A DNA stretch of 6,749 nucleotides, taken from positions 1 through 6,749 of the forward strand of contig JAKADW010000116.1 in assembly GCA_021820165.1 (NCBI GenBank), read 5' to 3'. The position numbers were made by a program, and so were the translations under genes. Each line of letters starts with the position of its first letter. Positions within the stretch are counted from its first letter, which is position 1. Positions 5,008 to 6,749 of the stretch are shown here, one piece after another. The notes beneath the pieces are model-generated. The model was not told the origin of the DNA. It was given only the letters and a program-made list of their open reading frames with translations, and did no database searches. The DNA is from Bacillota bacterium (GTDB lineage Bacteria > Bacillota_E > Sulfobacillia > Sulfobacillales > Sulfobacillaceae).

Positions 5008-6749
5008 AGCCACACCCCTCCTTAAGACACACCAAAGTATCTTGTCGCCCTTTACGACGAAAAGCCATTGAGGCTCCACATCGTGGGCAGGACTTTTCCG
5101 TCGGGCGCCACCAAGTAACGAAGTCACAGTCGGGATAGGCCCGGCATCCGTAAAATGTCCGGCCCCGCTTCGAGCGTCGAACCACCAAATCGGCGCCGCA
5201 TTTCGGGCACACACCGCCCGTTTTTTCAACCAATGGCTGGGTATTGGTACATTCCGGGTAGCCAGAACAGGCCAAGAACTTTCCGAATCGGCCATATTTT
5301 ACCACCATCGGCTTGCCGCAGACCTGGCAGACCTCGTCCGTCACCTCAGAGGCCAGTTCCACCTTTTCGATGTCCTCATCCGCACGGGCCAATTCCTCGC
5401 GAAACGGGCCATAAAAATCGCTCAGCACCCGGCGCCACTCGGTCTCAGCATCCTCAACCCGGTCCAATTGATCTTCAATCGCCGCCGTAAAGGAGATGTC
5501 AACGATTTCCGGGAAGTAATTTTGCAGGAGGTCAACCACCACACCTCCGAGTTCGGTCGGCATTAAGCGCTTCTGATCGCGCCGAACATAGTCCCGCTGC
5601 AACAAGGTATCAATAATCGGCGCATAAGTGGATGGGCGCCCCACCCCCAGTTCTTCCAAGGTCTTCACTAGGCTTGCCTCGCTAAATCGGGGGGGTGGCT
5701 CGGTAAAGTGTTGACTGGGTTCGACCGCTGAAACGGGCAGGCTTTGGTTTTCTACCAACAGCGGCAGCGGGCCGCGGCCTTCCTCCTCCTCGCCCTCTTC
5801 CCGCGTTTCCTGATAGAGGGTGGTAAAACCGGGAAACTTCACCACGGCCCCGTGGGCCCGAAAGGTCTGGGAACCAGCCTCCACCTCAATGGTGGTGGCG
5901 TCGTACACCATGGGCGCCATTTGGCTGGCCACGAAGCGTTCCCAAATGAGCCGGTACAGACGCAACTGGTCACGGTGTAGGGAGCCTTTGAGGAGATCGG
6001 GATGGCGCATAACCGCCGTAGGACGGATGGCTTCGTGGGCACCTTGAACCCCGGGCTTTTCCTTTTCCTGACGTTTAGCCGGTCCGCTTCCTTTCCAGTA
6101 GGGAGCACCAAAGGTGGTTTCTATATAGGTGCGGGCTTCCTCAACGGCCACTTCAGCCACCCGCGTGGAGTCGGTGCGAATGTAAGTGACCAGCCCCACC
6201 GTTCCCTCGCCCTTGACCTCCAACCCTTCATAGAGCTGTTGGGCTAAACTCATGGTCCGTTTCACCGAAAATCCCAATCGGCGCGACGCTTCCTGCTGCA
6301 ACGTCGAGGTGGTAAACGGATTGGCGGGGAATCGGCGACGCTCACGCGTTTTAACCGACACGACTCGCGCTTGTCCGGCCGCCTCCACCATCTTGACCAC
6401 CTCGTCAGCCTCGTGCTGGCTGACCCGGCCCTTTTCGCCCAGTGGGCCCGCGTACTCGGCAACAAACGGGGGACTCCCCTCGGTTGTCAGGCGAAGCGTG
6501 TAATATTCTTCCGGCTTAAACGCGTCAATCTCCCGCTCCCGGTCAACGATGAGCTTCAAAGCGGCAGACTGTACCCGCCCGGCCGAGAGACCCGGTCGGA
6601 CTTTTCGCCAAAGGAGCGGGGATAACTGATACCCCACAACCCGATCCAACACCCGCCGAGCTTGCTGCGCATCGACCAGATGGGTGTTTATGGGGCGGGC
6701 ATGACGAATGGCATCCGTAACCGCATCCTTGGTAATTTCGTGGAACTCA
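4988..6749 (-). CDS. topA: DNA topoisomerase I (type IA), partial: N-terminus lies beyond the window edge
   Basis: Relaxes negatively supercoiled DNA by cutting and rejoining one strand through a 5'-phosphotyrosine link. The frame stays open to the window edge, giving 586 residues here. By comparison with the B. subtilis enzyme (about 690 residues), roughly the first 110-120 residues, mainly the TOPRIM domain, are missing. Visible in order (window numbering): the FHEITKDA segment at the edge, LVDAQQARR, SAGRVQSAAL (55-64), and the catalytic motif GLVTYIRTDSTR with active-site Tyr189 and the conserved Arg191. HEAIRPT (238-244) and VGRPSTYAPII follow. The C-terminus has three tetracysteine zinc ribbons: Cys 474/477/494/500, 514/517/535/541 and 554/557/574/579. 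The gene ends in TAA at 4990-4988, and its last 20 bases overlap the trmFO start. The trmFO ribosome-binding site lies inside the third zinc ribbon. The ATG/GTG codons near 6652 are internal, not starts. Identification is secure. Confidence 0.97.
   Translation of the reverse strand, partial: EFHEITKDAVTDAIRHARPINTHLVDAQQARRVLDRVVGYQLSPLLWRKVRPGLSAGRVQSAALKLIVDREREIDAFKPEEYYTLRLTTEGSPPFVAEYAGPLGEKGRVSQHEADEVVKMVEAAGQARVVSVKTRERRRFPANPFTTSTLQQEASRRLGFSVKRTMSLAQQLYEGLEVKGEGTVGLVTYIRTDSTRVAEVAVEEARTYIETTFGAPYWKGSGPAKRQEKEKPGVQGAHEAIRPTAVMRHPDLLKGSLHRDQLRLYRLIWERFVASQMAPMVYDATTIEVEAGSQTFRAHGAVVKFPGFTTLYQETREEGEEEEGRGPLPLLVENQSLPVSAVEPSQHFTEPPPRFSEASLVKTLEELGVGRPSTYAPIIDTLLQRDYVRRDQKRLMPTELGGVVVDLLQNYFPEIVDISFTAAIEDQLDRVEDAETEWRRVLSDFYGPFREELARADEDIEKVELASEVTDEVCQVCGKPMVVKYGRFGKFLACSGYPECTNTQPLVEKTGGVCPKCGADLVVRRSKRGRTFYGCRAYPDCDFVTWWRPTEKSCPRCGASMAFRRKGRQDTLVCLKEGCGFEEEAQ
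5017..5023 (-). promoter_or_regulatory. Ribosome-binding site of trmFO embedded in the topA zinc-ribbon codons
   Basis: AAGGAGG lies 9 bases before the trmFO TTG at 5007. In the topA frame the same bases encode the Lys-Glu-Gly just before the last zinc-binding cysteine, so the sequence serves both genes. Confidence 0.8.

Noticed and set aside
5008..5295. N-terminal extension of trmFO reaching into topA
   Set aside because: It overlaps the conserved TopA zinc ribbons out of frame; the FAD-binding motif should lie within about 15 residues of the start, as it does from the TTG at 5007.
5155..5490. Plus-strand open frame opposite the topA zinc ribbons, and similar plus-strand frames across the window
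   Set aside because: Composition is Pro/Arg/Ser-rich with no family resemblance, and all lie antisense to conserved genes.
1..6749. Defence, mobile or other novel system
   Set aside because: Every gene is a recognised housekeeping gene in a conserved order, with no transposase, terminal repeats, direct-repeat array, tRNA or compositional break beyond the codY promoter. xerC belongs to the chromosomal CodV context, not to an integrated element.

Overview
The window is a slice of a chromosomal housekeeping operon read entirely on the minus strand. In transcription order, from high to low coordinates, it holds topA (3' part), trmFO, xerC, hslV, hslU and codY (5' part). This is the topA–gid/trmFO–codV–clpQ–clpY–codY order known from Bacillus subtilis and relatives. 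It indicates a Bacillota (Gram-positive Firmicutes) genome, because CodY is essentially restricted to that phylum and the CodY helix-turn-helix here is near-identical to the B. subtilis one. The DNA is fairly GC-rich (about 55-60% by eye) and two or three genes start with GTG or TTG. This would suit a GC-rich bacillus- or Sulfobacillus-like lineage, but that finer placement is a guess.

Layout on the minus strand: 6749-4988 is DNA topoisomerase I without its N-terminal TOPRIM part. 5007-3673 is the folate-dependent tRNA m5U54 methyltransferase TrmFO. 3701-2793 is a tyrosine recombinase of the XerC/CodV type. 2776-2228 is the HslV (ClpQ) peptidase. 2218-815 is the HslU (ClpY) unfoldase. 723-1 is CodY without about its last 18 residues. 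The first genes overlap one another, and several Shine-Dalgarno sequences lie inside the preceding gene, so translation of topA through hslU is probably coupled. The only real intergenic gap is the 91 bases between hslU and codY. It carries a strong extended -10 promoter for codY and an inverted repeat around it.

Functionally, the block joins DNA topology control (TopA), tRNA modification (TrmFO), chromosome dimer resolution (XerC), a two-component ATP-dependent protease (HslV peptidase with HslU ATPase) and the global nutrient regulator CodY. Only HslV and HslU form an obvious complex; the others are linked by conserved gene order rather than by a shared pathway.

I see no mobile element, CRISPR array, RNA gene or unfamiliar gene cassette, and no plausible plus-strand gene. 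The points worth a second look are fine-grained: the inverted repeat around the codY promoter, a CodY effector pocket that differs from B. subtilis at ligand-contacting positions, and the unusual start and overlap arrangement.
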